IMG/VR virus record: IMGVR_UViG_3300010300_000052
Span: 1-32,976 of that record
Origin: a virus
DNA length: 32,976 nt
Strand: one strand, 5' to 3'
Of the stretch, positions 22,104 to 30,280 are shown piece by piece (within the stretch, counting starts at the first letter, position 1; the number at the start of each line of letters is the position of its first letter). The translations under genes and the position numbers were made by a program. A model generated the notes under the pieces. That model was not told the origin of the DNA and searched no databases. It saw only the letters and a program-made list of their open reading frames with translations.

Positions 22104-22160
22104 TAGGCGATATTCCAATAGAGCCTCGAAAGAGTGGAATGTTAAACACAAGTTAGCCTA
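22104..22160 (+). promoter_or_regulatory. Structured 5' leader of the head/core operon
   Basis: TAGGC (22104-22108) pairs with GCCTA (22156-22160). Inside, ATATTCCA (22110-22117) pairs with TGGAATGT (22135-22142), and the apical CTC-GAAA-GAG (22125-22134) is a GNRA-capped hairpin. The fold would begin at the very 5' end of the late transcript. The following 11 nt contain no strong ribosome site (CGGGAAACCTT). Confidence 0.5.
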
Positions 22161-22171
22161 CGGGAAACCTT

Positions 22172-25117
22172 ATGCCAATTGATAATCAACCAATAGCTGG
22201 AAAAAGTCCAGGAATACATACAGGAGCTCCAGGAGTAGTTACTCCTCCACCTCCATTAAAAAAACCTAAAAAAGATGGCCTTAAATTAGAAAAGCCATCT
22301 AAGAATCTTAAAGATATCGTCGATATCAATCCTACCATGAAAGAAGCAGCAGAGAAACATGCTGTAATGACATTTGGTAGAATGAATCCTCCTACAACAG
22401 GTCACGAGAAACTTATTCATAAAACACATAGCATTGCTCAAAAGCATGGAGCAAAAGCTCATATTGTTTTATCTCATTCTCATGATGCAAAGAACAACCC
22501 TTTACCTCAAAAAGATAAAATTAACTATGTTAAGAAAATCCACAAAGGAGTTCATGTAACAGGATCCAGTAAAGAACACCCAAACTTCTTATCACACGCT
22601 AAGAAGTTACATCAAGCAGGTCATGATCATCTACACGTTGTAGCTGGATCTGACAGAGTTGGTGAATATAAAAGAGTATTAAACAAATATAATGGTCACC
22701 CAGATCATTATAACTTTAAATCGATCACAGTACATAGTGCAGGTCAAAGAGATCCAGATAGTGAAGGCACATCTGGTATCAGTGGTACAAAGATGAGAGC
22801 TCATGCTAGAGCTGGAGACCACAATTCATTTAAAGCTGGCCTACCTAAGTCATTACATGGTGATCATAAAAAAATTATGTCACACATTAAAGAAGAAATA
22901 GAGAACGCAGAATTATTAGAACAGTTTACGGATGAAGTAATGGATCAATTGATTGCAGAAGATTATGCAGTCGAAGAGATGATCAACGAAAGAGTTATGA
23001 CGTTGTTACAAAGACGTAAAGCAGCTCTTAAGATGAGACGTCTTAGATTTAGAATTGCTCGTGCTAGAAAACTTAAAAAGAAAAGAATGGCAACGACGGA
23101 TATGTTGACAAGAAGAGCAAGACGTCAAGCAAGATCATTCATCAGAAAAAGAATTGCAGGTAAACAAGGTGGTGATTATGCAAACTTATCACCCTCCCAA
23201 AAAATTCAGATAGATAAAAGAGTAGAGAAAAAAGCAGCATTCATTACTAAGCTCGCAAAAAGATTGCTGCCTAAAGTTAAACAAGCTGAGCTAGCAAGGT
23301 TAAGAAGTGCAAGAAAACAAAAAGAATCAATCGACATCAATCTCGATTTCACAAATTACCTCGCCGAACTTCAAAATGGTGGGTCGACCAGTGTTAATGA
23401 TAGAGGGCAGCAAGAAGAAAAAGCTGTCAATAACTCTACAACAAGAACAGAAGAAGCTAATCCTAAGGTAGAACAATTAAAAGATAAGCATAAGAACGAA
23501 GCAGAAGCTATCAAAAAAAGACATGCTATTGAAAAAGAAAAGCTGAAAGCACAAATGGCTAGATCAAAACAAGCACAATTAAGAAGAGAAGCTAAAGAAG
23601 TAGCTGAGGCAGTTGATGTCATGGTAGATGCTTTGGCAGCATTAGAAGAAAAAGCATCAAAGGCTAAAGTTGATTTAGATACTATGTTCGTTGAGTTTGT
23701 TGAAGGATATACGAATCCACATGGACAACAAACACCACAGCAAGGTGGATTTGCAAACGTAAACAGACTGATTGCTGAAATGTCTCAAGCAGAAAAAGAT
23801 AAAGCAGAAGACATTGTTAAAGGCATGAAGAAGAATGCATCAGATTTTAGAAAGAGATACGGTAAAGATGCCGAGTCTGTAATGTATGCTACAGCTAATA
23901 AAATGGCTCAAGAAAACGTAAAAGAAAGTTTAAAAGATTGGTTTGGCAAAGGTAAGAAAGGCGATTGGGTTCGTGTAGATACTAAAGGCGAAATCAAAGG
24001 CGATTGTGCAAGAGAAGAAGGAGAAGGTAAGCCTAAGTGCATGCCAAGATCCAAAGCACATTCAATGAGTAAAGATGATAGAGCTTCTGCTGCAAGAAGA
24101 AAGAGAGCAGCGGATCCTCAAGCAGATAGACCAGGAACTGGCAACAAGCCTATCATGGTTAAGACTCAGAAAGAAGAATCACAGCAAGTAGACGAGATAT
24201 CAGCAAAAACATTAACCTCGTATAGAGATAAAGCTACTGCAGATAAGAGTAGATTAAGAGATAAAATGCATCAACCAATGGGAAAAGATAATTCTAATTG
24301 GGAGAAAAACTATAACAACTTACAGAGAAGAAAAAAAGGTATTGCTACTGCTAATCAAAAACTAGATAAAGCTATTAAAGAAGCAAATAAGCCTAACGAT
24401 CCCAAGTTGTGGGCATCTAAGAAAGCAGCTGCAAAAGCTAAGTTTGATGTTTATCCAAGTGCATACGCAAATGGATGGGCTGTACAACAATATAACAAAG
24501 CAGGTGGCACTTGGAGAAAAACTAACGAAAGTTTAGAAAACGTACATGAAGACAAAAGCGAAAAGACTAAGAAGCTGACCCAACTGTTCAGAATGGGTCT
24601 AGCTAAGAAAGGCGAGCTTCATACAATGCTGCGTATGTTAAAAAGAGACGAAGATGCATTAAAAGATCCAAAGTTACGTAGTAAAATGTATGAGCTTTTA
24701 GATAAACTAACAGACATAGTAACTAAGGATGGACAGATATTTGTTAAAGTCAGACAAGCTGTTCAAAAAGATAGAGATGACTTACAGGCTGTAGAAGAAA
24801 TGTTAGCACTTGAAGGTGTTATTTTAGGAGTTAACAAAGCCTTCGAACAGCTAAATATACAAGAGGATATGTCAGGAATGTCTGTGTCATCTGGTCATAA
24901 AAGATCAGTTGCGCAAGGTGCAGGAATGACTAAAAAGGGCGTGAATGCTTATAGAAGACGTAACCCCGGAAGTAAATTACAAACAGCGGTGACCACTCCT
25001 CCTAGTAAAATGGATCCAGACAGCAAGCCAGCTAAAAGAAGAAAGGCTTTCTGTTCAAGATCAAGAAGTTGGACTAGTGAGAGAGGTAAAGCAGCTAGAA
25101 AGAGATGGAATTGCTAA
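22172..25117 (+). CDS. 981-aa head/core-like protein with N-terminal nucleotidyltransferase domain
   Basis: Multi-domain. Residues 1-60 are Pro/Lys-rich. Residues about 64-235 form a nucleotidyltransferase domain: AVMTFGRMNPPTTGHEKLI (TxGH motif, His78) and GISGTKMRAHA (ISGTxxR, 203-209). Next comes a very basic helical region rich in Arg (KAALKMRRLRFRIARARKL), then long charged coiled coils (EAEAIKKRHAIEKEKLKAQM). Around 610-640 is GDWVRVDTKGEIKGDCAREE with a CMPRSKAHSMSKDD block, and near 770 YPSAYANGWAVQQY. The C-terminus has KKGVNAYRRRNPGSKLQTAV and KRRKAFCSRSRSW. These blocks recur in virion or prohead-core proteins of marine T4-like phages. The enzyme domain may act on NAD-like or sugar-phosphate substrates, or have become structural. 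Confidence 0.8.
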   Translation: MPIDNQPIAGKSPGIHTGAPGVVTPPPPLKKPKKDGLKLEKPSKNLKDIVDINPTMKEAAEKHAVMTFGRMNPPTTGHEKLIHKTHSIAQKHGAKAHIVLSHSHDAKNNPLPQKDKINYVKKIHKGVHVTGSSKEHPNFLSHAKKLHQAGHDHLHVVAGSDRVGEYKRVLNKYNGHPDHYNFKSITVHSAGQRDPDSEGTSGISGTKMRAHARAGDHNSFKAGLPKSLHGDHKKIMSHIKEEIENAELLEQFTDEVMDQLIAEDYAVEEMINERVMTLLQRRKAALKMRRLRFRIARARKLKKKRMATTDMLTRRARRQARSFIRKRIAGKQGGDYANLSPSQKIQIDKRVEKKAAFITKLAKRLLPKVKQAELARLRSARKQKESIDINLDFTNYLAELQNGGSTSVNDRGQQEEKAVNNSTTRTEEANPKVEQLKDKHKNEAEAIKKRHAIEKEKLKAQMARSKQAQLRREAKEVAEAVDVMVDALAALEEKASKAKVDLDTMFVEFVEGYTNPHGQQTPQQGGFANVNRLIAEMSQAEKDKAEDIVKGMKKNASDFRKRYGKDAESVMYATANKMAQENVKESLKDWFGKGKKGDWVRVDTKGEIKGDCAREEGEGKPKCMPRSKAHSMSKDDRASAARRKRAADPQADRPGTGNKPIMVKTQKEESQQVDEISAKTLTSYRDKATADKSRLRDKMHQPMGKDNSNWEKNYNNLQRRKKGIATANQKLDKAIKEANKPNDPKLWASKKAAAKAKFDVYPSAYANGWAVQQYNKAGGTWRKTNESLENVHEDKSEKTKKLTQLFRMGLAKKGELHTMLRMLKRDEDALKDPKLRSKMYELLDKLTDIVTKDGQIFVKVRQAVQKDRDDLQAVEEMLALEGVILGVNKAFEQLNIQEDMSGMSVSSGHKRSVAQGAGMTKKGVNAYRRRNPGSKLQTAVTTPPSKMDPDSKPAKRRKAFCSRSRSWTSERGKAARKRWNC

Positions 25118-25118
25118 T

Positions 25119-26009
25119 ATGAAAAATTTAACACATACAATTAGAGACTTGCTAGAAGGTAAAGCAGTTGTAGATCCTAACAAAGAGGATCTTGCTAAAC
25201 TTAAAGCAGTTGCTAAGGTGAAAGATGAGAAAGAAGTAGAAGAAAAATTAGATGAAGTGTTAGAGTATGGTACTCAACAAGCTGCTAATCAGTACGCTAA
25301 AGATACTCCTGGCCAGACACCTGGTCATGAGCCTAATCCTGTTCAACATCAACATAAGCCTAACCTAGCAGTTGACGGTGTTCCTGTTCCTGGCGGACAA
25401 ATCAAAAAGCCAAACTTCGATAAAGATGCTGGTATGGGTAAAGTAACAGCTAAAGAAGAAGTAGAAGTTGATGAAGGTTTTGGCGATATGGTCAACAAAG
25501 TCAAAGACAAAATTAAAAAAGCTGCTGCTGATGTAAAAAACTTCAAGAACACAGATACAGCAGCACAAATCAGAAAGAACAAAACGACTTATGGCGTGAA
25601 AGTTGAACAAAAAGAGGATGTAGTTAATGAGATTCTTGACAACTTAATTAAAAAGTATAACCTTCAAGAAGCAATGTCACAAGCACAAAGAGATGCTATG
25701 AGAGATGCAGCTAAAGAATATGGCAAGCCTAAAGTCGACCCTGCTGATATAGATCACGATCACAAGCCAGAACCTAAGAAAAGAGGAAGAGGTGAAAGAG
25801 ACCTTCCCCATATTACAACTCAGTTAAGAGGTGTTGTTGATATGGGCGATAAGCACTCTGGTGTAAAGTTTAAAGACGGTAAGACAGTTAAAGTTCATCC
25901 AGATCACGCAAAGAGTTGGTTAGCAAAACATGACAGTTCAAAACCTGCTCATAAATTAGCAATGTATAAATCACATGATTCACATAGTGAGTTCATGAAG
26001 CATAAATAG
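25119..26009 (+). CDS. Charged head/core-like protein
   Basis: 296 aa from ATG 25119, one base after the preceding stop; the longer frame would need a start inside the preceding gene. Lys/Glu/Asp-rich and mostly low-complexity: LTHTIRDLLEGKAVVDPNKE at the N-terminus, helical VNKVKDKIKKAAADVKNFKN, and EDVVNEILDNLIKKYNLQEA, which resembles the short Glu/Leu helices repeated in the neighbours. The C-terminal part is His-rich (ADIDHDHKPEPKKRGRGERD; KVHPDHAKSWLAKHD), and LPHITTQLRGVVDMGDKHSG followed by VKFKDGKTVKV looks like a small folded domain. Likely a prohead-core or internal virion protein. The stop overlaps a CATAAATA sequence (26001-26008), a possible variant late element. Confidence 0.7.
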   Translation: MKNLTHTIRDLLEGKAVVDPNKEDLAKLKAVAKVKDEKEVEEKLDEVLEYGTQQAANQYAKDTPGQTPGHEPNPVQHQHKPNLAVDGVPVPGGQIKKPNFDKDAGMGKVTAKEEVEVDEGFGDMVNKVKDKIKKAAADVKNFKNTDTAAQIRKNKTTYGVKVEQKEDVVNEILDNLIKKYNLQEAMSQAQRDAMRDAAKEYGKPKVDPADIDHDHKPEPKKRGRGERDLPHITTQLRGVVDMGDKHSGVKFKDGKTVKVHPDHAKSWLAKHDSSKPAHKLAMYKSHDSHSEFMKHK

Positions 26010-26016
26010 GATTACT

Positions 26017-27225
26017 ATGAAAAAGTTTAGAAATTTTATCGCAGAAGAAATGAGTGTTACTTTGAAGCAGCACGGAAGTACTTCGTATAAAGTGCATGCT
26101 GTTGGTTCTAAGATGAAACAGCACGGTGGTTTTAAAGTAGGTGATACTGTTCATGATCACCACATTGATGATCTTCACGACTCAGGCATCAAAGTAAGAT
26201 ACCATAAAGAATCTGTTGATGTCAAGGAAGATTACTCAAAAGGTGATCCTAAATCAAGAGCTGCTGTAGAGAAAAAAGGCTACAGTCATGGAGAAAATGA
26301 AGACGGTGATCAACATGGTCAGCATAGAGCATCCCATGATGGTCAACATCACTATGCTTCTTTTATATCTGGAAGAGAGAATGAAGTACACCACTACGTC
26401 CATGACGAGAAGAGTGGAAAGACTCATGTATTTGCAGATCACGAGAAGACTCCTTCTGGCGTAAATAGTAAAATTAGAGCATCAGTTCAAAAAGCAAACA
26501 AAGAACACATTAATGAAGCCATCGAAAGAAAGGCTGATGTCAAAATGATCATGGTCAAAGATCCTATTACAGGCAGGACAGTTCTTAAAAAAGCACCAAG
26601 AAAAGAGATTGAAATTGGTAAAGGTAAGATGGAATCTGTCGAAGTAAATGAATTGTCAAGCAAGACAATGAAGAACTATATCAGAAAAGCTGCTTCTCCT
26701 GTCGATAAAAGATCAGTTGGAAACCAAGCATCTAAAGGAGCATACAAGTTAGCTACTTCAGATGATATGGATGCTGGTGAAAAAGAAGATAGAAAATCAT
26801 TCAATAGAGGTAGAGGTATTCAGAGAGCTGCTAAGAAACTATACAGCAGAACTACTGAAGAGACTGTTAATGAATTATCAAACGACTTAGTCGATAAAGT
26901 AGCAAAGAAAAGAGCAATTAAAGTTGGAAGCTCTATGATGAAAGCAGACGGCGACAGAAGGGATCCCGAAGTTCAAAAAGCTATGGCCAAAAAGAAAGCA
27001 AATGATTCTTTAAGGTTTAATAGAGGCGCTCGTAAAATGGGCGAAGACTATTCAGACAAAGAAGTCAGAATGGGCAAGGGTGTTGCATTTGATAAGAGAT
27101 ACAAAGACGGTAATTACTCTGGTGCATATAAAACAATTAACAAAATTAAAAAAGGTTTGGCTGATCATCCAAAAGTAAAGGATGCACTCAGACGAGCTAA
27201 CGAAGAGTTTAACAAAGGAGAATAA
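26017..27225 (+). CDS. Charged head/core-like protein with repeated helical motif
   Basis: 402 aa. N-terminal segment MKKFRNFIAEEMSVTLKQHG, then a small His-rich domain (GGFKVGDTVHDHHIDDLHDS) and a second His/Asp-rich stretch around residue 95-145. Two copies of a V-N-E-L-S helix motif occur in the C-terminal half (VNELSSKTMKNYIRKAASPV; VNELSNDLVDKVAKKRAI), related to VDEISAKTLTSYRDKA in the 981-aa protein. DPITGRTVLKKAPRKEIEIG is another distinctive block. High Lys and acidic content and the absence of enzyme motifs fit a scaffold or internal head protein processed during maturation. CATAAATA lies 8 nt before its start. Confidence 0.7.
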   Translation: MKKFRNFIAEEMSVTLKQHGSTSYKVHAVGSKMKQHGGFKVGDTVHDHHIDDLHDSGIKVRYHKESVDVKEDYSKGDPKSRAAVEKKGYSHGENEDGDQHGQHRASHDGQHHYASFISGRENEVHHYVHDEKSGKTHVFADHEKTPSGVNSKIRASVQKANKEHINEAIERKADVKMIMVKDPITGRTVLKKAPRKEIEIGKGKMESVEVNELSSKTMKNYIRKAASPVDKRSVGNQASKGAYKLATSDDMDAGEKEDRKSFNRGRGIQRAAKKLYSRTTEETVNELSNDLVDKVAKKRAIKVGSSMMKADGDRRDPEVQKAMAKKKANDSLRFNRGARKMGEDYSDKEVRMGKGVAFDKRYKDGNYSGAYKTINKIKKGLADHPKVKDALRRANEEFNKGE

Positions 27226-27226
27226 C

Positions 27227-27865
27227 ATGGCTGATATTTTTGGCACACAACCGAACAAAGCTACACAAGCCATCATTGATGCAGCATCTAAAATTTTAAT
27301 GGGTGTCAAAGATGACGATACAGCTAAAGCTCAAACAGAAGAAGAGCATCCTGCAGTAGTTCATGCAGAAGGAATGTCTTCTAAAGAGAAGATGAAGAAA
27401 GGACTTTACAACAGTATGGATCCAGTCGGTAAAGAAGATGGCGACATCGATAACGACGGAGACAAAGATGAGTCTGATAAGTATCTTCACAAAAGAAGAA
27501 AAGCAATTAAGAAAGCAATGGCAAAAGAACAATTAGAACTTCCTGATTATGTCATTGAAGCAATTGAAGATGCACTAGTCGAAGACGAAACTTTTGAAGT
27601 GCAACTTGATGAAGCAGAAGACCTTGACGCTGCAGCTGCAGATAAAGCTCTACAACACGACTGTGCTAAGCACGTTGTTCATAAAGAGCATGGTGAAGGA
27701 CAATGTGTACCTGGAATGCACACATTAGAAGAAAATGAAGATGGTACCGGATACGTTACACATTACGATGTTATGTTTAAAGAAGGCATCGTAGAGAATG
27801 TTCCTGTTGAAGAACTAGAAATCGTTACTGAGATGAGCCATGGTCATCCCAGAAAAAAGAAATAA
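27227..27865 (+). CDS. Acidic head/core-like protein with EF-hand-like loop
   Basis: 212 aa from ATG 27227 with AAAGGAG upstream. Residues 71-84 (DGDIDNDGDKDESD) followed by a basic helix KYLHKRRKAIKKAM form a calcium-binding, dockerin/EF-hand-like loop with Asp at 73, 75, 77, 79 and 81. The rest is acidic and helical, e.g. VIEAIEDALVEDETFEVQLDE. A C-terminal domain contains KHVVHKEHGEGQCVPGMHTL, TGYVTHYDVMFKEGIVENVP and a VEELEIV strand, perhaps a small beta fold. Part of the head/core gene run; calcium may stabilise the particle in seawater. Confidence 0.75.
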   Translation: MADIFGTQPNKATQAIIDAASKILMGVKDDDTAKAQTEEEHPAVVHAEGMSSKEKMKKGLYNSMDPVGKEDGDIDNDGDKDESDKYLHKRRKAIKKAMAKEQLELPDYVIEAIEDALVEDETFEVQLDEAEDLDAAAADKALQHDCAKHVVHKEHGEGQCVPGMHTLEENEDGTGYVTHYDVMFKEGIVENVPVEELEIVTEMSHGHPRKKK

Positions 27866-27886
27866 ATAGAGTAAACGGAGAAAAAA

Positions 27887-28378
27887 ATGGCACTTTGGGG
27901 AAACAAAGACGACAAAACATCTGACGGTACAGTTGAAGTTGCAGCTAACGGTTTAGTTACTGGTACATCTACTGTATTTGATGATCAAGCTAAAGTTGGT
28001 GACTACTTAGTCGTAAACAGCACAGTTGGTTTTATTATCAGTTCTATCACTTCTAACACTGTAGCACAAGTTGTTTCAGCTAAGAAAGGTACATCTGTTA
28101 ATGCAATCTCTGCTGGTACTAACTACACGTTGAACGAAAAGCCTATTTCTGTTTCATTTGCTGAAGCTCCTGATACAAGCACAACTGGTGATCACACTGC
28201 TGTGTTTGGTGTGGATACCACTGAGCAAGGTGTTACTGATGCTGTACATGCTGGTTGGGTAAGAAGAACTACCAAAACCGATATGCATGGTACATCAAGA
28301 GTAATGCACGAAGTGCTCGTAGCTGGTTCATCTATTTCAGGTGACGCTGCAGACGATACAGAATTTGCTGATAGTTAA
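27887..28378 (+). CDS. Conserved virion structural protein
   Basis: 163 aa, beginning MALWGNKDDKTSDGTVEVAA, an opening I recall from many cyanomyovirus structural proteins (MALWGN...). The body is beta-rich and Thr/Val/Ser-rich (ANGLVTGTSTVFDDQAKVGD; LVVNSTVGFIISSITSNTVA), and AGWVRRTTKTDMHGTSRVMH near the end is a conserved-looking block. Good ribosome site (CGGAGAAAAAA). Probably a small capsid, neck or decoration protein. It starts the virion-protein section after the charged core proteins. Confidence 0.8.
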   Translation: MALWGNKDDKTSDGTVEVAANGLVTGTSTVFDDQAKVGDYLVVNSTVGFIISSITSNTVAQVVSAKKGTSVNAISAGTNYTLNEKPISVSFAEAPDTSTTGDHTAVFGVDTTEQGVTDAVHAGWVRRTTKTDMHGTSRVMHEVLVAGSSISGDAADDTEFADS

Positions 28379-28393
28379 TAATAGGAATACATA

Positions 28394-29308
28394 ATGCCAA
28401 AACTTACTGAGCTCACTGCAGCCAATTCACTAGCTAATAGTGACTTACTTGTTGTAACTACAAACACCACAGGAACCGCTGTTTCTAACAGCGTTAATGT
28501 GGCTACGTTATCAGCAGCTCTAAGTGCGGCAACTCCTATTATCAAAACTTTGATTGGTGACGACGGAAACGTCGTCGCATCAAACACTGCGACTGAAGTT
28601 ACGTTGGCAGGTGGTACAGGTGTTACCACTAACGTCAGTGGCAATACAATAACATTTAATGTCAACTCGGCAGCACTTTCAAACACTATAACATCTATCG
28701 TAACGGACAGCGGAACAGTAGCTTCAGATAATGGAGAAGCATTTGCTGTGTCAACAACAGGTGCTAATGGTGTTATTATATCTGCTAGTGGGAATACAAT
28801 TACATTCTCATTCAATCCAAATACCATCAACAGTTTAACAGATTTGTATTCTCCGCATTATCAAGATGCGGGGTCACTCCCCACTGAGTCGTCACTGTTT
28901 GATGGACATTTTGTTGTAGCTGGTAGAGATCTATATCATGGTGCAAATTCAGAATTCATTAGAAACATAAACGAAAATGATAGTGGTGAAGCTCTCAAAT
29001 CTCACGTTAAATTTGTTGTGTCTGCTAATGGTTCTGGTGCCTATAATTTTAGTGGCGGTGGTGCCACTGGGTCTGATAATGAGGACATTTATGTCTATAA
29101 AGGGCTAACGTATCAATTTGATGCCACAAGTCTTTATTCTCAGCATCCTATTGAACTAGAATATGCTAACGGCGATCCTTATGATGTAGGAGTCGTAGAT
29201 AATACTGACGGTTATATTTTCCTTACTGTAGGTCAAGCAGCCGCCAATTTGAAATACCAGTGTACAAGTCATTCAGCAATGAACGGAAATATTATTGTTG
29301 TAACATAG
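28394..29308 (+). CDS. Virion/tail-fibre-like protein with C-terminal cupredoxin-like domain
   Basis: 304 aa. N-terminal 130 residues are Thr/Asn/Ser/Val-rich repeats typical of tail fibre or decoration proteins (MPKLTELTAANSLANSDLLV; GGTGVTTNVSGNTITFNVNS, echoed by GANGVIISASGNTITFSFNP). The C-terminal 100 residues (FVVSANGSGAYNFSGGGATG onward) look like a cupredoxin: a His in SQHPIELEY (His251) and YQCTSHSAMNGNIIVVT with Cys290, His293 and Met296, close to the plastocyanin C-x2-H...M pattern. The ribosome site is ATAGGAA. It may bind copper, or use the fold only for stability. Confidence 0.75.
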   Translation: MPKLTELTAANSLANSDLLVVTTNTTGTAVSNSVNVATLSAALSAATPIIKTLIGDDGNVVASNTATEVTLAGGTGVTTNVSGNTITFNVNSAALSNTITSIVTDSGTVASDNGEAFAVSTTGANGVIISASGNTITFSFNPNTINSLTDLYSPHYQDAGSLPTESSLFDGHFVVAGRDLYHGANSEFIRNINENDSGEALKSHVKFVVSANGSGAYNFSGGGATGSDNEDIYVYKGLTYQFDATSLYSQHPIELEYANGDPYDVGVVDNTDGYIFLTVGQAAANLKYQCTSHSAMNGNIIVVT

Positions 29309-29320
29309 TTGTACGCTATA

Positions 29321-29328
29321 CATAAATA
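29321..29328 (+). promoter_or_regulatory. Variant late promoter element CATAAATA
   Basis: One base from TATAAATA, in a 25-nt gap, followed by TTATT and the ATG at 29334: the same 5-nt spacing seen at 9861 and 19472. No ribosome site is visible. Confidence 0.5.
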
Positions 29329-29333
29329 TTATT

Positions 29334-29720
29334 ATGGAAAAAATTGACGAATCTAATTTTATATTATACGCTGCCCAGTGTTATGATAACCCTCAATGCA
29401 TGGATGAAACCGAATTCTTCGATGATCTAAAAAGATTTAAATACCTCAAACGGTTGTTTAATAAATACCAGGAGACAGGAGAATTAAAAGAACGGTTAAT
29501 AATTAACCACTTAGTTGTTATCTACAATTTGTTTGGTGATGGTGCAACAAGAATGTTGTTCTTTAAATTAAAGGACCATCATGATATCCTTAAACCTTTT
29601 TTAATCTTACTATCAAGATTACCTGAAAGAGTTAGAGGAATTGGAATAGAAGGCAAAGAGATAATAACTAGTGACATAACAGACGATTCGTATGTTGTAG
29701 ACGTTCTTAGGAGTATCTAA
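29334..29720 (+). CDS. Conserved marine T4-like phage protein (possibly DUF7207)
   Basis: 128 aa. Recognisable core: FILYAAQCYDNPQCMDETEF, FKYLKRLFNKYQETGELKER and LIINHLVVIYNLFGDGATRM, a block widely present in T4-like phages of the sea; the DUF number is from memory. Alpha-helical, no enzyme motif. Coupled to the next gene by a TAATG overlap. Probably a structural or assembly protein of the head or neck, given its neighbours. Confidence 0.8.
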   Translation: MEKIDESNFILYAAQCYDNPQCMDETEFFDDLKRFKYLKRLFNKYQETGELKERLIINHLVVIYNLFGDGATRMLFFKLKDHHDILKPFLILLSRLPERVRGIGIEGKEIITSDITDDSYVVDVLRSI

Positions 29721-30280
29721 TGGCAAGCACAAGCGTAGTAGATTTATTTGTTGTATACCAGTTTATAAAGCGTCTAGCGACCCCTTTTAACAAATGGGAT
29801 GCATATAAGTCTGGCGTTATTGATGAACGAGGTAACATTCTAGTTAAACCTGGAATGAGAGATAAAAAACAATTAGACTCATTTAAAATCTTTGACGTGA
29901 TGATACTCAAATTGAAAAGACTATTAGAAAAAATTCCTGGTGGTAAAACAAGATTAGCAAGTTATGCAGCAGCATTGTTCCTAGTAAAAGAAGATTGGGA
30001 ACATAAAACTGAAACTCAAATCCTTACCGAAAGCAACGATACGTATATTGATTATCTCAGACTATACAAGTTAGACACGTATGCAAGAGCATTAGAAGAA
30101 ATGCCTACTAATAGCGCTGGAAGTGGAGCTATTGCTGGTATGGGCGTGAATGGTCCTAATGATGTCAAAGTATCTAAAAATAAGCAGAAAAAGTATAAAG
30201 AGCAAAACAAAATTGATGCTGCAAACTATCATGCCGGTATCAAAACATACGTTAACAGAAGATTTGGAGCAATGTTCTAA
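29720..30280 (+). CDS. Conserved virion/assembly protein
   Basis: 186 aa. FVVYQFIKRLATPFNKWDAY, GVIDERGNILVKPG and LLEKIPGGKTRLASYAAALF are the conserved blocks I associate with a marine T4-like structural protein. The C-terminal part has a Gly-rich flexible segment (NSAGSGAIAGMGVNGPNDVK) followed by a basic tail. GKTR inside IPGGKTRLASYA is not a P-loop (no GxxxxGK(S/T) context). Starts and stops overlap both neighbours by one base, in a four-gene coupled set. Confidence 0.78.
   Translation: MASTSVVDLFVVYQFIKRLATPFNKWDAYKSGVIDERGNILVKPGMRDKKQLDSFKIFDVMILKLKRLLEKIPGGKTRLASYAAALFLVKEDWEHKTETQILTESNDTYIDYLRLYKLDTYARALEEMPTNSAGSGAIAGMGVNGPNDVKVSKNKQKKYKEQNKIDAANYHAGIKTYVNRRFGAMF

Noticed and set aside
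26001-26008. CATAAATA before the 26017 gene as a firm late promoter
   Set aside because: It is formed by the codons ending the upstream gene and differs from the consensus; the spacing to the ATG (8 nt) also differs from the other junction elements. Mentioned only as a possibility.
28375-28830. 151-aa open frame on the minus strand
   Set aside because: It is a mirror of the Thr/Val/Asn-rich repeats of the virion gene at 28394, lacks a ribosome site and runs against a coupled late operon.
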